From NCBI GenBank assembly GCA_020635255.1, contig JACKAC010000002.1:806001-870000 (forward strand): 64,000 bases of DNA, given 5' to 3'. Below, piece by piece: positions 17,835 through 27,683 of this stretch (positions within the stretch are counted from its first letter, which is position 1; every line of letters starts with the position of its first letter). A model generated the notes under the pieces. It did no database searches. It was not told the origin of the DNA and worked only from the letters and a program-made list of their open reading frames with translations. A program made the position numbers and the translations under genes. The DNA is from Ignavibacteriales bacterium. Lineage in GTDB: Bacteria; Bacteroidota; Ignavibacteria; Tepidaquicellales; Tepidaquicellaceae.

Positions 17835-20201
17835 TTAAAATCCTCTACCGAATTGGAAGTGGAACAGCCATTCGGGTTGCTGTCCGTCAACAGCAAGTCT
17901 ATCAATACCATATCCCATATCAAATCCTATCATTCCGACAGCAGGAAGTAAAAGCCTGACGCCACCACCAACAGATCTCCTTAAATTGAATGGATCTGTC
18001 TTTTGGAAACTGCTCCATATGTTACCTGCTTCGGCAAATGCTAATATGAATACAGGGAGCGGATCCAATGATAGTGGGTATCTGAGTTCCAGACCATATT
18101 TTAATGCTACCGTTCCACCAATGGCTGTACCAGATGAGTTTTTAGGTCCGATAGTTCTGTCGTCATATCCTCTTAGAGCAATCGTATTATATGTTAATCC
18201 ATTTCCTCCCATAAAGAAAACTTCGTTTGGCGGGAGGTAATTATCTGTTGTTATAGAATTAATAAATGAGAAATTAAAAGTAGAATACAGAGTAAGACTG
18301 TTATCTCTGAAAATTCTCGTATATGTTTCGGTGGTAAAGATATTCTTTATAAAACCGATATTTCCAATCAATGGTCCGGCTGCCAATTCAGTTGAGTTTG
18401 AGACTCGAGTTCCGGAAGTAGGGAATACCGGATCAAAAACGGTTGATCTTGTAATTGTCTGCCTTAAGCTGAATTGTGAGCGTGTTCCCTCCTCATATAT
18501 TCCTGCACCACTTTTTGTATCCGTCCTCTGGAATTTCAATACCCAGTCTCCCCTGAAATAGTCATCGGGGAATTTAAATCTTCGTCCAAGGCTTAAATAT
18601 CCACCTGTTTCCTGAATATCAATACTATTGTAATTTGTTCGGGTGTCGAATAGATTCAATCCCAGAAGTGTTGGTGTACCGTACAGCCAGGGCTCTGTGA
18701 AGCCAATTGCGAACGTCCTGTATGTACCGGATTCACCAAATTGCCAGTTAAAATTAAGTATTTGTCCCGCACCGCCGGAAAGTGGTCTGGCAAGGTCAAA
18801 GTTATTGAATGTCAACCCAAGTGAGCCGGTGAATCCAAAGCTAGCGCTGTATCCGACTGAAGCATTGAACTGATCAGATGACCTTTCTTCGACAACGTAG
18901 GTTATGTTTACGGTTGAATCATTTGCGGGAATGATCTGCTGAGTTAGCTTTTCCGGGTTAAAATAGTTCAAAGAGTTTAGCTGTTGTAAACTTCTTTTTA
19001 CACTCGTTTTTGTAAAATAGTCGCCAGGGATAGAATATAATTCTCGTCTTAGCACCTTATCTCTTGTCTTTTCGTTTCCTTCAAAGCCTACTAATCCGAT
19101 CCTAAACTGGTTATTCTCTGTAATCTTGATAGTTAAATCAATCTTATTTCCGTCAACGACTTTTTCTTCTGTTTCAGCATTAAAAGCTAAATAACCTCTA
19201 TCAAGATAGAGAGAACTTATATCTGTTTCGTTTTCATTACCATATAAGTTTTCCTGGAGCTTTCGCAGATTATATATATCACCCCTTTTCATATCTAGTA
19301 TTGATACGAGGAGTGAATCTTTATACACTTCATTTCCCGTAAAATTAACATTATTTAGACGATATTTAGATCCTTCGTCAATATCTATTGTAATCGTCAG
19401 ATCTTCTTTGTTGGGTGAAACATCAAGGCTATAATCCTTAACTGTAGCATCTTTATAACCTCTCTCCTTGTAGTATGCTTCTATGAGTTTAATATCATCC
19501 TGGAATTTCTTTTTATCAAACGTGCTACTGTTCCAAAACTGCCACCATACACCTTCCGAGGTGTTTTCCATAGCTCCTCTCAAATCACCTGATGAAATTG
19601 ATTTATTTCCTTTGAAACGTATCTTCTCGACGTTTAATTCCTTTCCCTCGTCAACAGTGACCCTAATCCTTGCTTCATTTGTAGCTGATATCAATTCATC
19701 AACTGTAACTTCAGCAAGCGCATAACCTTCTTCCTGGTAATATTTTTCAAGGTTAAACTCGACATCTTTCAGTTTCTGATTGCTGACGACCTCTCCCGGT
19801 ACAATATCAATTCTGGATTTTAGATCATCGGTCGAGATCTCTTTATTGCCTTTTATTACAACCGATTCAACCCGGGGTAATTCTTTTACATCGATAACCA
19901 GGTAAGCCTCGTTTCCTACAACTCTATCTATGTACATACTGATATCGGAAAACAAACCTAAATTCCATAGTTTTTTAATAGCTTCCCGTGATGCATCAGA
20001 TGGAATTGCAATTTCATCGCCAACACTTAGTCCTGAATAACTTACGATTGTTCTCGAATCATAAAGTTTGTTACCAGTGGTTGTTATACTGACGATCCTG
20101 TATGTTTGAGGACCATCTTGTGCAAAGGAAACCACCGGAAGTAGTATAAATCCTAATAACAGTACTAAAAATATTTTACTTGTCAAATTTAGCATTCTCA
20201 T
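17835..20201 (-). CDS. bamA: Outer-membrane protein assembly factor BamA
   Basis: 788 residues. A signal peptide lies at about 1-27. Five POTRA repeats can be followed from about 30 to 430, with repeated IKGNKEIS, FKGNKSISSGDLR, FTGNEVYKDSLL and FEGNEKTRDKVLRREL elements. The C-terminal 16-strand barrel starts around 435 and ends in FHFQFGRGF, an aromatic-terminated strand as expected for a Bam substrate. BamA inserts barrel proteins into the outer membrane and is the core of the complex. The start codon lies inside uppS (26-base overlap), indicating translational coupling. Confidence 0.97.
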   Translation of the reverse strand: MRMLNLTSKIFLVLLLGFILLPVVSFAQDGPQTYRIVSITTTGNKLYDSRTIVSYSGLSVGDEIAIPSDASREAIKKLWNLGLFSDISMYIDRVVGNEAYLVIDVKELPRVESVVIKGNKEISTDDLKSRIDIVPGEVVSNQKLKDVEFNLEKYYQEEGYALAEVTVDELISATNEARIRVTVDEGKELNVEKIRFKGNKSISSGDLRGAMENTSEGVWWQFWNSSTFDKKKFQDDIKLIEAYYKERGYKDATVKDYSLDVSPNKEDLTITIDIDEGSKYRLNNVNFTGNEVYKDSLLVSILDMKRGDIYNLRKLQENLYGNENETDISSLYLDRGYLAFNAETEEKVVDGNKIDLTIKITENNQFRIGLVGFEGNEKTRDKVLRRELYSIPGDYFTKTSVKRSLQQLNSLNYFNPEKLTQQIIPANDSTVNITYVVEERSSDQFNASVGYSASFGFTGSLGLTFNNFDLARPLSGGAGQILNFNWQFGESGTYRTFAIGFTEPWLYGTPTLLGLNLFDTRTNYNSIDIQETGGYLSLGRRFKFPDDYFRGDWVLKFQRTDTKSGAGIYEEGTRSQFSLRQTITRSTVFDPVFPTSGTRVSNSTELAAGPLIGNIGFIKNIFTTETYTRIFRDNSLTLYSTFNFSFINSITTDNYLPPNEVFFMGGNGLTYNTIALRGYDDRTIGPKNSSGTAIGGTVALKYGLELRYPLSLDPLPVFILAFAEAGNIWSSFQKTDPFNLRRSVGGGVRLLLPAVGMIGFDMGYGIDRLAVDGQQPEWLFHFQFGRGF

Positions 20202-21006
20202 ACTCTTTGATCAGAATTTTTGTCTTTTGTGAGTTTTGTTCATTTAACTGTTCGCTGATCATTCCATATCTTCTTTCCCTTTTCTGATATTCAATGATAG
20301 CTTTATATAATAAATTTCTCCTGAAATCGGGCCAAAAACTGTGCTCGATATATAGTTCTGAATAAGCTGCTTGCCATAAAAGGAAATTGCTTATTCTGTA
20401 ATCGCCTCCCGTTCTGATAAGCAGATCCGGATCGGGGAGGTCTTTTAGTGCCAGATACGTTGAAAACAATTCTTCATCGATTTCATCAGCTTTTACTTTG
20501 CCATCTAAGGCATCCTGTGCAAGCCTTTTTGCCGCATTAACAATGTCCCATCGCCCGCTATAGCTCAAGGCGAGGTTTAGTGTGAGCAGGGTATTGTTCT
20601 TTGTTTTTTCTATTGCATCGAGAAGTTCATGGAAAACATCCTCAGGAAGTTTTTCAAGGTCTCCTGTGCAAATAAACTTTACATTATTTTTATTGAGATT
20701 GTCAGTCTCATCTTTCAAAGCTCTTATCAAAAGCTTCATTAAGAGTGTTACTTCGGTTTCGGGTCTTTTCCAGTTTTCAGTCGAGAATGTGTATAATGTA
20801 AGATATTTTACGCCTAACTGACCGCACGCTTCAACAGTATCTCTTACAGAGTGTACACCTTCTCTATGTCCTTTGTTTCTTGAATAACCTCTTGCCTTTG
20901 CCCACCTGCCGTTACCGTCCATTATTATGGCAATATGCTTAGGAATCTCACCTGATCTCTTTAAGGATTCCTGAATTTCTTTATCTTTTTCGTCTATTTT
21001 AGCCAC
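20176..21006 (-). CDS. uppS: Isoprenyl transferase (undecaprenyl diphosphate synthase)
   Basis: Makes the C55 lipid carrier for peptidoglycan and O-antigen by cis-addition of isopentenyl units. 276 residues. The catalytic IIMDGNGRWAKARG (Asp30) is near the N-terminus, followed by TLYTFSTENWKRP and, toward the end, DLLIRTGGDYRISNFLLWQ and ELYIEHSFWPDF. It is the first gene of the operon, so the promoter should lie in 21007-21270. That AT-rich gap shows only a weak seven-pair inverted repeat at 21072-21097. Confidence 0.97.
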   Translation of the reverse strand: MAKIDEKDKEIQESLKRSGEIPKHIAIIMDGNGRWAKARGYSRNKGHREGVHSVRDTVEACGQLGVKYLTLYTFSTENWKRPETEVTLLMKLLIRALKDETDNLNKNNVKFICTGDLEKLPEDVFHELLDAIEKTKNNTLLTLNLALSYSGRWDIVNAAKRLAQDALDGKVKADEIDEELFSTYLALKDLPDPDLLIRTGGDYRISNFLLWQAAYSELYIEHSFWPDFRRNLLYKAIIEYQKRERRYGMISEQLNEQNSQKTKILIKEYENAKFDK

Positions 21007-21270
21007 TTTTGACGGTCTTTATCAAAAAAAATTATGGTTATTAATTTCCAATGTCAATATGAATAATTAACTAAGAGACTAAATAATTAATCTCTTAATA
21101 TATAGTTTTAGTGCATTTTACGGTAAAAAGTTTCAACCCACCGGGATCTCGAACAATAATTCTAAAAAGGTAAATGAGTTTCTTTATAGGACTGATTATG
21201 TTTATGATGTGATATTTTGTGCGATAATTAAATAAATTTATGCCATTAAAACAATTGAAAAACCCGTACA

Positions 21271-22254
21271 TTAGAGCAACCCTAACTTTGATTTTACTTC
21301 ATTTACCTTAGCATCAGCCAGGGCTGAAGCACGGGTATTCCCTGAAGCTATTATCTTCAGTAAATCGCTCTCGTTATTTCTGTAACTATCAAAAGTTTTC
21401 TGAAGTTCTGTTATTTTATCTGCAACGAGCTCGCCCAGATCGGTTTTGAACTTCCCATATCCTTCGCCTTTGTATTCATTAACAATGTCCGGTATGGATT
21501 TGTCCGCAAAGCCTGAGTAAATGCTTAATAGGTTGCTTATGGCGGGCTTAGTTTCTTCGTTGAAGAAAATCTCATTATCAGAATCCGTTACAGCCCGTTT
21601 GAACTTTTTAATTATTTGTTCACGTGAGTCTTTCAAATATACGTTTCCATCGGATTCATCACTCTTACCCATTTTCTGAGCGGGATCGCTGAGGTTCATT
21701 ATCCGTGAGAAACCCTGTGCGAAGGTCGGTTTTGGCATTTTAAATGTTTCGCCGTGCGCATTGTTAAACCGGTTTACAATGTTTCGTGTGAGCTCAACAT
21801 GTTGTTTTTGATCATCGCCGACGGGTACCTCATCTGCATCATATAAAATAATATCACCAGCCATTAGGACAGGGTAATCAAATAATCCCACTAACTGTCC
21901 CTGACTTCCCATTTTCTGGGATTTGTCTTTGTACTGTGTCATTTTCCCGAGCTCACCCATTGTTGTGTAGTTATTCAGTATCCAGCATATCTCACTATGA
22001 GCCGGTATCATTGATTGCACGAAGATAACAGAAATGTCCGGATTTACTCCGACTGTCAGTAACCATGCAACTGTATCTAATGTCCTCCCCATCAATACTT
22101 CTGCATCTTGTCTATATGTCAACGCATGGAGATTGGCAACAAAGAAAAGGCTTTCCTGATTTTCCTGATTTAGAGGCCATCTTTTCATAGCCCCGAGATA
22201 ATTACCTATTGTTGCGTCGCCGGTGGGTTTTATTCCTGATACAACTCGCTTCAA
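21271..22254 (-). CDS. trpS: Tryptophanyl-tRNA synthetase
   Basis: Charges tRNA-Trp. 327 residues, class I synthetase. The HIGH-box counterpart is TIGN at residues 15-18 within SGIKPTGDATIGNYLG. The KMSKS counterpart is KMGKS at 194-198. GDDQKQHVELTR, the ATP/Trp-site segment typical of bacterial TrpS, is also present. It is the last gene of a minus-strand operon, immediately following the M42 peptidase stop with no gap. Confidence 0.97.
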   Translation of the reverse strand: MKRVVSGIKPTGDATIGNYLGAMKRWPLNQENQESLFFVANLHALTYRQDAEVLMGRTLDTVAWLLTVGVNPDISVIFVQSMIPAHSEICWILNNYTTMGELGKMTQYKDKSQKMGSQGQLVGLFDYPVLMAGDIILYDADEVPVGDDQKQHVELTRNIVNRFNNAHGETFKMPKPTFAQGFSRIMNLSDPAQKMGKSDESDGNVYLKDSREQIIKKFKRAVTDSDNEIFFNEETKPAISNLLSIYSGFADKSIPDIVNEYKGEGYGKFKTDLGELVADKITELQKTFDSYRNNESDLLKIIASGNTRASALADAKVNEVKSKLGLL

Positions 22255-23280
22255 TTACTTTCCTTTCCTATTGAAAAATTCAATATAAGATTTTGTGAGT
22301 TTATACGTGGCTTCGAGTCCTTTAACATGAGTCCTTTCCATACCGTGTGAAGCTGAAACACCAGGTCCTATTAATGCTACTCTTGCGTCTAATCCAGCAC
22401 TGCGTGCCGCGCTTCCATCGGATCCGTAATACGGATAAATGTCTATCTCGTAATCTATTTTGTTTTTCTTAGCAAGTGTTCTAAGGCCTTCGGTCATTTT
22501 GAAGTCGTATGGTCCGGTTGAGTCCTTAGCGCAGATAGAAACTGCATCTTCTCTACCCGTGCACCCGTCTCCTACAACTGCCATATCCAGGACGAGCAGT
22601 TCCTCTACAGAAGAGGGAATTCCTACACACGCTCCGTGCCCTACTTCTTCGTAGTTGGAAAAATAAAATCCCGTTTCACTTTTTGCTTTTTTCTTAACCA
22701 TTTCCTTGATTATTTCAATCATCACTGCTGAGCATGCTTTGTTGTCAAGGAACCTGCTTTTTACAAACCGGCTTTTTGTATATTCGAACCTTCTGTCGAA
22801 GAAAACAAAATTTCCTACCCCGATATTTAGCTTTTTTACGTCCGCATTGGATTTAACTTTTTCATCCAGACGTATAGACATATTTTCAGGTGACCTTTTG
22901 GCGGATCCCAGTTCTTTATTCACATGATCAGCAGGATTATTCATCAGGAATGTTCCCGTAAATAATTTCCCGTCATAATTTCTAACTGTCACGTATTCGC
23001 CTTCGATTGAATTCATGTGAAAACCGCCTACCTGTGTTATTTCCAGATTTCCATTCGGTTTTACCTGCTTAACCATTCCGCCAAGCGTATCGATGTGACC
23101 GGCTAGAGCAAGACGCGGTTTATCGCTGAATGAAACAAAGAGCGATCCTTTGTTCGTTTTCGAAATGTATAACCCGCTCTTTTCGAACAGGTCTTCTATG
23201 TAATTTATTACTTCTTCTGTGTACCCGCTTGGAGAGTTTATTTTTAGCAGGTCTTCGAGAGTTTTAACTATGTTTTCCAT
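22255..23280 (-). CDS. M42-family metal-dependent aminopeptidase
   Basis: 341 residues. The family motifs for two metal ions are present: AGHIDTLGGMV near residue 80, EEVGHGA (general base Glu), and ASHGMERTHVKGLEAT near the end. M42 enzymes (FrvX, YsdC, TET type) form large hollow assemblies and trim peptides in the cytoplasm. There is no signal peptide. The start overlaps the ftsB stop by one base and the gene abuts trpS, so it is coexpressed with them; no functional link is implied. Confidence 0.9.
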   Translation of the reverse strand: MENIVKTLEDLLKINSPSGYTEEVINYIEDLFEKSGLYISKTNKGSLFVSFSDKPRLALAGHIDTLGGMVKQVKPNGNLEITQVGGFHMNSIEGEYVTVRNYDGKLFTGTFLMNNPADHVNKELGSAKRSPENMSIRLDEKVKSNADVKKLNIGVGNFVFFDRRFEYTKSRFVKSRFLDNKACSAVMIEIIKEMVKKKAKSETGFYFSNYEEVGHGACVGIPSSVEELLVLDMAVVGDGCTGREDAVSICAKDSTGPYDFKMTEGLRTLAKKNKIDYEIDIYPYYGSDGSAARSAGLDARVALIGPGVSASHGMERTHVKGLEATYKLTKSYIEFFNRKGK

Positions 23281-23639
23281 TATTTGGTAGAATCAACAGT
23301 GACTTTGTAAATTTTTTCACCTTCTTTTGTTAAACCGTATTTTTCGCGGGCTACTTTTTCTATCTTGTCGTCAGACTTGTTCAGATCATCAACTTCCTTT
23401 TGAAGTTGCTTAGTTCTTTCGGTTTCTGCTTTGAGCTGTTCTTCAAGCTCCTGCTTTTCTCTTTCCATCTGTACTCTGTGAAGCAGTCCTTTATTTCCAA
23501 ATACAGTCATATATACAAGAACCAGCAGAACCAATACAAATAACGCAAAATATTTGTTGTACTTTATGAACCTTGCAATTACAGTTATAAGACCTTCTTT
23601 TTTGCGGGGTTCGCTTTTTATTTGTTCTTTTTCTTCCAT
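23280..23639 (-). CDS. FtsB/DivIC-like septum formation protein
   Basis: 119 residues. A basic cytoplasmic N-terminus precedes one membrane segment at about residues 33-50 (YFALFVLVLLVLVYMTVFG). A leucine-zipper coiled coil at about 58-90 (REKQELEEQLKAETERTKQLQKE, shown in part) and the usual VAREKYGLTKEGEKIYKV tail follow. This is the FtsB/DivIC architecture, part of the divisome FtsQBL complex. Its place after ddl fits a cell-wall and division operon. Confidence 0.88.
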   Translation of the reverse strand: MEEKEQIKSEPRKKEGLITVIARFIKYNKYFALFVLVLLVLVYMTVFGNKGLLHRVQMEREKQELEEQLKAETERTKQLQKEVDDLNKSDDKIEKVAREKYGLTKEGEKIYKVTVDSTK

Positions 23640-23644
23640 TAGCT

Positions 23645-24682
23645 TTAATGCATTAATGAAAGTTCTATTATTTTGTTTAACAGATCACTAAAACTCATTC
23701 CCAGTGCATTTGCCGACTTAGGTACCAGGGATGTAGACGTCATTCCGGGTAAAGTATTAACTTCCAAACAATAAACATTGCCATTTTCATCCATGATGAA
23801 ATCAACTCTTGAATAGACAGAGCATCCACAAACTTTATGCGCCAGCATTGCATACTTTTTGGTCATTTCCTCAGTTTCTTTTGAAAGCTCAGCAGGGCAT
23901 ATATATTCTGTCATTCCCTTAGTATACTTATGCTCGTAATCATAAAAACCATCCTTTGGTCTTATTTCGATTACCGGGTATGCCTCCTTGCCCATTATAG
24001 TTACTGTCAGCTCGCGTCCCTTAATGTACTGCTCGATTATCGCTCTATCGGAATATTTAAATGCCGTCTCAAGCGCGTTTGGAAGCTCAACATCTTCAAC
24101 ATCCGGTTGTACTATCGTCAGTCCAACAGTTGATCCTTCATCGATAGGTTTAACGACGTTTGGAAATCCGATCTTACTTGAAATCAACTTGTTTACCTCT
24201 TCATGATCAATATGAGAACTCTTTTCTATCACCATCCACTCCGGTGTGGGGATGCCGTAATAACGGAAGAGTATCTTGGAGAGATTCTTGTCTAGTGCGA
24301 TTCCCGATGGTAAGATACCCGAGCCGGTATATTTCAATCCGCGCATCTCGAGAAGGGTCTGTATCCTTCCGTCTTCACCAAGTTTTCCATGCAAACCGAG
24401 AAAAACTATGTCCGTATTATCAAAGAGCTTTGAATTAATGCACGTAATAATATTTCTGTCGGCAGTTCTTTTTAGTTCATTTAGTGCTTCTGCTGTAGGG
24501 TAGTCACGTTTCACAGTATTCTCGAAAATCTTTTCTTCACTAACTTCTTTATCGCCATAAATTGGGTCAACTACTCTAACATTATGACCGGCTTCTCTAA
24601 GCCCTGCAGCAATACTTTTTCCAGATGTTAGGGAAACCTCACGCTCAGATGACAGCCCCCCTGTCAATAAAACTATGTTCAA
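23645..24682 (-). CDS. ddl: D-alanine--D-alanine ligase
   Basis: Makes the D-Ala-D-Ala dipeptide of peptidoglycan precursors. 345 residues, ATP-grasp fold. The N-terminal LLTGGLSSEREVSLTSG loop is present, as are GLHGKLGEDGRIQ, KPIDEGSTVGL, EQYIKGRELTV and the metal site SRVDFIMDENGNVYCLEVNTLPGMT. The start is TTG at 24680-24682; the next residues (NIVLLTGG) match the usual family N-terminus, so this start is favoured. It heads the operon ddl-ftsB-M42-trpS. Confidence 0.97.
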   Translation of the reverse strand: MNIVLLTGGLSSEREVSLTSGKSIAAGLREAGHNVRVVDPIYGDKEVSEEKIFENTVKRDYPTAEALNELKRTADRNIITCINSKLFDNTDIVFLGLHGKLGEDGRIQTLLEMRGLKYTGSGILPSGIALDKNLSKILFRYYGIPTPEWMVIEKSSHIDHEEVNKLISSKIGFPNVVKPIDEGSTVGLTIVQPDVEDVELPNALETAFKYSDRAIIEQYIKGRELTVTIMGKEAYPVIEIRPKDGFYDYEHKYTKGMTEYICPAELSKETEEMTKKYAMLAHKVCGCSVYSRVDFIMDENGNVYCLEVNTLPGMTSTSLVPKSANALGMSFSDLLNKIIELSLMH

Positions 24683-24829
24683 ATTAGTAAATTTTCATAA
24701 TATATGTATTATTTTTGTTCAATTAAATGATGAAAAAGAACGATTTAACCCAATTTTATAGTAAACTGGTTTAAATAATACCTTTAAAATTCAACCGGAT
24801 ATAGCTATTTTATATTATACACTCATCCA

Positions 24830-25669
24830 ATGAATTTCGCTAAAGAAAATATTAAAGCTGACCTGCATATGCATACCAGCTTCTCAGACGGAAAATTATC
24901 TCCAAAGGAGCTGATTAATCAGGCATTAAAGGTTGGTTTATCTATTATTAGCATTACGGACCATGACAATGTTAATGGGCTCGATGAAGCAATTGAATAT
25001 GGTGAAAGAGTAGGAATCAAAGTAATTCCCGGAGTAGAGCTCAGTACGGGATTGATGGACAAGGAAGTTCATATTCTCGGTTATTTCATAGATCATAAAA
25101 GTGAGAACCTTCTAAAGTTTCTTACTTCTTTGAGGTATGCCAGAATCACACGCCTGCAACATATGATATCGAAGCTTAATGACATGGGAAGCAAGATCAC
25201 CATCGATAGCATCACTGCTGACCTTTCGGAAGATATTTCTGTCGGCAGGCCTCATGTTGCAAAGGCTCTTGTCAAAGAAGGTTTTGTAAAAACACGAGCG
25301 GAGGCTTTTATGAAGTACATTGGTGACGGTAAACCTGCCTTTGTCAAAAAGCCCGTACCGAATGCCAAGGAAGCCATACAACTCATTTCGTCTATAGGCG
25401 GACTTTCGTTTGTGGCACATCCCGGGAAAATGGTAAGAGGTGAAATGCTCGATGAACTTCTTAAATATGGATTGGATGGAGTTGAAGTTATTCATCCTTC
25501 ACATGGTCGTGAAGATATAGAATATTTTTCTTCTATTGCATCAGATAATTTCCTTCTTGTTAGCGGAGGTTCCGATTTTCACGGTATCTACGATAGGGAA
25601 TATGGAAACATGGGGAACTACGTCATTCCCTCCTATAATATTGTTAATATGAGGAGACGCCTCTTTTGA
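24830..25669 (+). CDS. PHP-domain phosphoesterase
   Basis: 279 residues, cytoplasmic. The metal-binding PHP motifs are in order: ADLHMHTSFSDG (11-22), SITDHDN, PGVELS, SFVAHPGK, and GGSDFHG near the end. This family includes nucleoside 3',5'-bisphosphate phosphatases and the RNase AM/YciV group. I cannot decide the substrate, but the length and compact insertions fit that group better than DNA polymerase PHP domains. The stop codon overlaps the ribH start by four bases (TTGA). Confidence 0.88.
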   Translation: MNFAKENIKADLHMHTSFSDGKLSPKELINQALKVGLSIISITDHDNVNGLDEAIEYGERVGIKVIPGVELSTGLMDKEVHILGYFIDHKSENLLKFLTSLRYARITRLQHMISKLNDMGSKITIDSITADLSEDISVGRPHVAKALVKEGFVKTRAEAFMKYIGDGKPAFVKKPVPNAKEAIQLISSIGGLSFVAHPGKMVRGEMLDELLKYGLDGVEVIHPSHGREDIEYFSSIASDNFLLVSGGSDFHGIYDREYGNMGNYVIPSYNIVNMRRRLF

Positions 25670-26118
25670 TCAGTTCCTGCCGAATAGGGATCGTCGTTAG
25701 CAAATTCAATACACCAATAACAGAAAAACTTTTAAAGGGAGCTTTACAGGCACTTTCTGAGAAAGGTGTCCCCGAGTCAAATATTGACGTCATACACGTC
25801 CCCGGTGCGTATGAAATTTCCATCACTTTAAAAAAACTTTGTAACAGCGAGAAGAATTATGATGGTCTAATTGCTCTGGGATGTTTAATAAAGGGTGAAA
25901 CTGCTCATTTCGAGTATATTTGTAATTCAGTTTCTACCTTAATCAATTCTATAGCGTGTGAGTTCGAGATACCAATTGGGTTTGGTGTGCTGACTTGCTA
26001 TACTGCTGAACAGGCGTATGAAAGGAGTCTGGACGACCCGATCAATGCTGAAAGAAATAAAGGTTATGAAAGCACGCAGGCTGTGCTTGAAATGGTAGAA
26101 ACTCTAAACAAGATTTAA
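25666..26118 (+). CDS. ribH: 6,7-dimethyl-8-ribityllumazine synthase
   Basis: Penultimate enzyme of riboflavin synthesis, usually an icosahedral or pentameric particle. 150 residues. Motifs are IGIVVSKFN, HVPGAYEISITLKKL, GCLIKGETAHFEYIC (catalytic His) and GFGVLTCYTAEQAYERS. The start is a TTG overlapping the PHP stop. The N-terminal arm before the first strand is only five residues, shorter than in many homologues. No other rib gene is in the window and no FMN riboswitch is visible upstream. Confidence 0.95.
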   Translation: MISSCRIGIVVSKFNTPITEKLLKGALQALSEKGVPESNIDVIHVPGAYEISITLKKLCNSEKNYDGLIALGCLIKGETAHFEYICNSVSTLINSIACEFEIPIGFGVLTCYTAEQAYERSLDDPINAERNKGYESTQAVLEMVETLNKI

Positions 26119-26906
26119 CTTCCCTCATTTTTCCTTGCCGCCTTTTTAATTACATCCAGTAGTTTATCATGGATCAAGCCGTTTGTTGCAAGTATCTCTC
26201 CTTTGTATATAGATAGCTCATTTCCCGTAAAATCTGTAACATTTGCTCCAGCTTCCTTTGCGATAATGTAGCCGGCGGCGACATCCCAGGGATTCAGATT
26301 GTATTCCCAGAAACCGTCGAACCTGCCACAAGCTACCCAGCACAGGTCGAGTGCCGCGGATCCAAGCCTTCTCACAGGTATGTCCATCATTACTACATCA
26401 CCGAATACTCCAAGAGGGTTATGAGGGTTTCGGCTTGTGTCATATGGGAAACCTGTAACAAAGAGACATAACTCCATGACATCAGTCTTTGAAACGGAGA
26501 TCCTTTTATCGTTCAAAAATGCTCCGCCTCCTTTTTCTCCGAAATAAAACTCTCCCATTAAAGGATTATAAACTGCGCCCATTATGACTTCACCATCTTT
26601 CTCAATCCCAATTGAGACACAGCAAATAGGCAGGGAGTGTGCGAAGTTAGTTGTTCCGTCTATGGGGTCGATTATCCATCTAACGCCGGCACTTTCGTCT
26701 ATTTCACCGATCTCTTCAGCAACTATACCATGATCTGGAAAGTCTGCTTTAATTATTTCTATTACTTTTGCTTCAACCTTCTTGTCGATTTCGGTTACGA
26801 TGTTAGCAGTGACGTTTCCTTTACTTTCGATGTCAAATTCACCGGCGAAATTCTCTTTAATTATTCTGCCGGCTTCCCGTGTGGCTTTAATTAATGTTTC
26901 TTTCAA
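26115..26906 (-). CDS. Inositol monophosphatase family protein
   Basis: 263 residues. The Mg-dependent phosphatase signatures are EEIGE, WIIDPIDGTTNFAHSLP and, near the C-terminus, NPWDVAAGYIIAKEAGA. Members (SuhB, CysQ-like) hydrolyse inositol monophosphate, related sugar phosphates or PAP; the sequence fits the SuhB/IMPase branch. It is the last gene of a minus-strand operon, six bases after the MBL hydrolase, and its 3' end overlaps ribH by four bases. Confidence 0.93.
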   Translation of the reverse strand: MKETLIKATREAGRIIKENFAGEFDIESKGNVTANIVTEIDKKVEAKVIEIIKADFPDHGIVAEEIGEIDESAGVRWIIDPIDGTTNFAHSLPICCVSIGIEKDGEVIMGAVYNPLMGEFYFGEKGGGAFLNDKRISVSKTDVMELCLFVTGFPYDTSRNPHNPLGVFGDVVMMDIPVRRLGSAALDLCWVACGRFDGFWEYNLNPWDVAAGYIIAKEAGANVTDFTGNELSIYKGEILATNGLIHDKLLDVIKKAARKNEGS

Positions 26907-26912
26907 TTGAGT

Positions 26913-27680
26913 TTATTCTAATTCAAAAGTTAGACCGTCATAACCCAGAAAAATATTTGGAGGTAATGAAGCGCTTATCTCATCGTGAAATATATCATGT
27001 GTGATGTGTGTGAAGTAGGTTTTCTTTGCTTTGTATTTTAGGGCGAGTTCCGTTGCCTGCTCCAAATTAAAATGCGTCGGATGAGGTCTTATACGTAACG
27101 CATTCAATATAAGAACGTCAAGACCTTCCAGCTTATGTTCTTCTTCCTCGGGGATATAACTTGCGTCCGTTATATAGGCAAAATTATGAATTCTGTATCC
27201 GAATATCGGGAGCCTTCCATGAATTACTTCGATAGGTAGTATCTCGGTATTGACAATTTTAAACGGCTTATTTTCTATTCTGTGAATATTTACTAGTGGA
27301 ACAGCCTTATGGTTAATCAAATATTCATCAAAAACATATCGGAATGTAATGGAAATCTCATCCATTGTGAGATCGTTTCCGTAAAGGTTTATAAATTTAT
27401 CCAAACGTTGATTGATCTGCCTTAGATCATCCATTCCTGCTATGTGATCTATATGATGATGTGTGTAAAGAACTGCATCTACATCATCGAGCTTATTTAG
27501 CAACATCTGCTGTCGAAAGTCGGCTGAAGTATCTATTAAAAGTTTTTGCCCGTCGATATCTATATATGCTGATGTTCTTAATCTTCTGTCTTTGGGATTT
27601 GGGGATGTACATGTTCGGCATCCGCAACCTATTACCGGGACACCTTGTGAAGTGCCAGTGCCAAGAATTGTTACTTTCAT
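26913..27680 (-). CDS. MBL-fold hydrolase, PhnP-like
   Basis: 255 residues. The N-terminus LGTGTSQGVPVIGCGC with following CxxC-type cysteines is typical of the PhnP branch of metallo-beta-lactamase proteins. The metal motif is YTHHHIDHIAGMDDLR at about 72-87, with further ligands at TDASYI and FTHITHD. Relatives are phosphodiesterases acting on cyclic phosphates or nucleotides. The operon here gives no phosphonate context, so a general phosphodiesterase is the safest name. Confidence 0.88.
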   Translation of the reverse strand: MKVTILGTGTSQGVPVIGCGCRTCTSPNPKDRRLRTSAYIDIDGQKLLIDTSADFRQQMLLNKLDDVDAVLYTHHHIDHIAGMDDLRQINQRLDKFINLYGNDLTMDEISITFRYVFDEYLINHKAVPLVNIHRIENKPFKIVNTEILPIEVIHGRLPIFGYRIHNFAYITDASYIPEEEEHKLEGLDVLILNALRIRPHPTHFNLEQATELALKYKAKKTYFTHITHDIFHDEISASLPPNIFLGYDGLTFELE

Positions 27681-27683
27681 ATA

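Noticed and set aside
21072..21097. Inverted repeat TAAGAGA/TCTCTTA between uppS and trpS as a terminator
   Set aside because: The stem is short, the loop long and no T run follows on either strand; it is noted only as a weak repeat.
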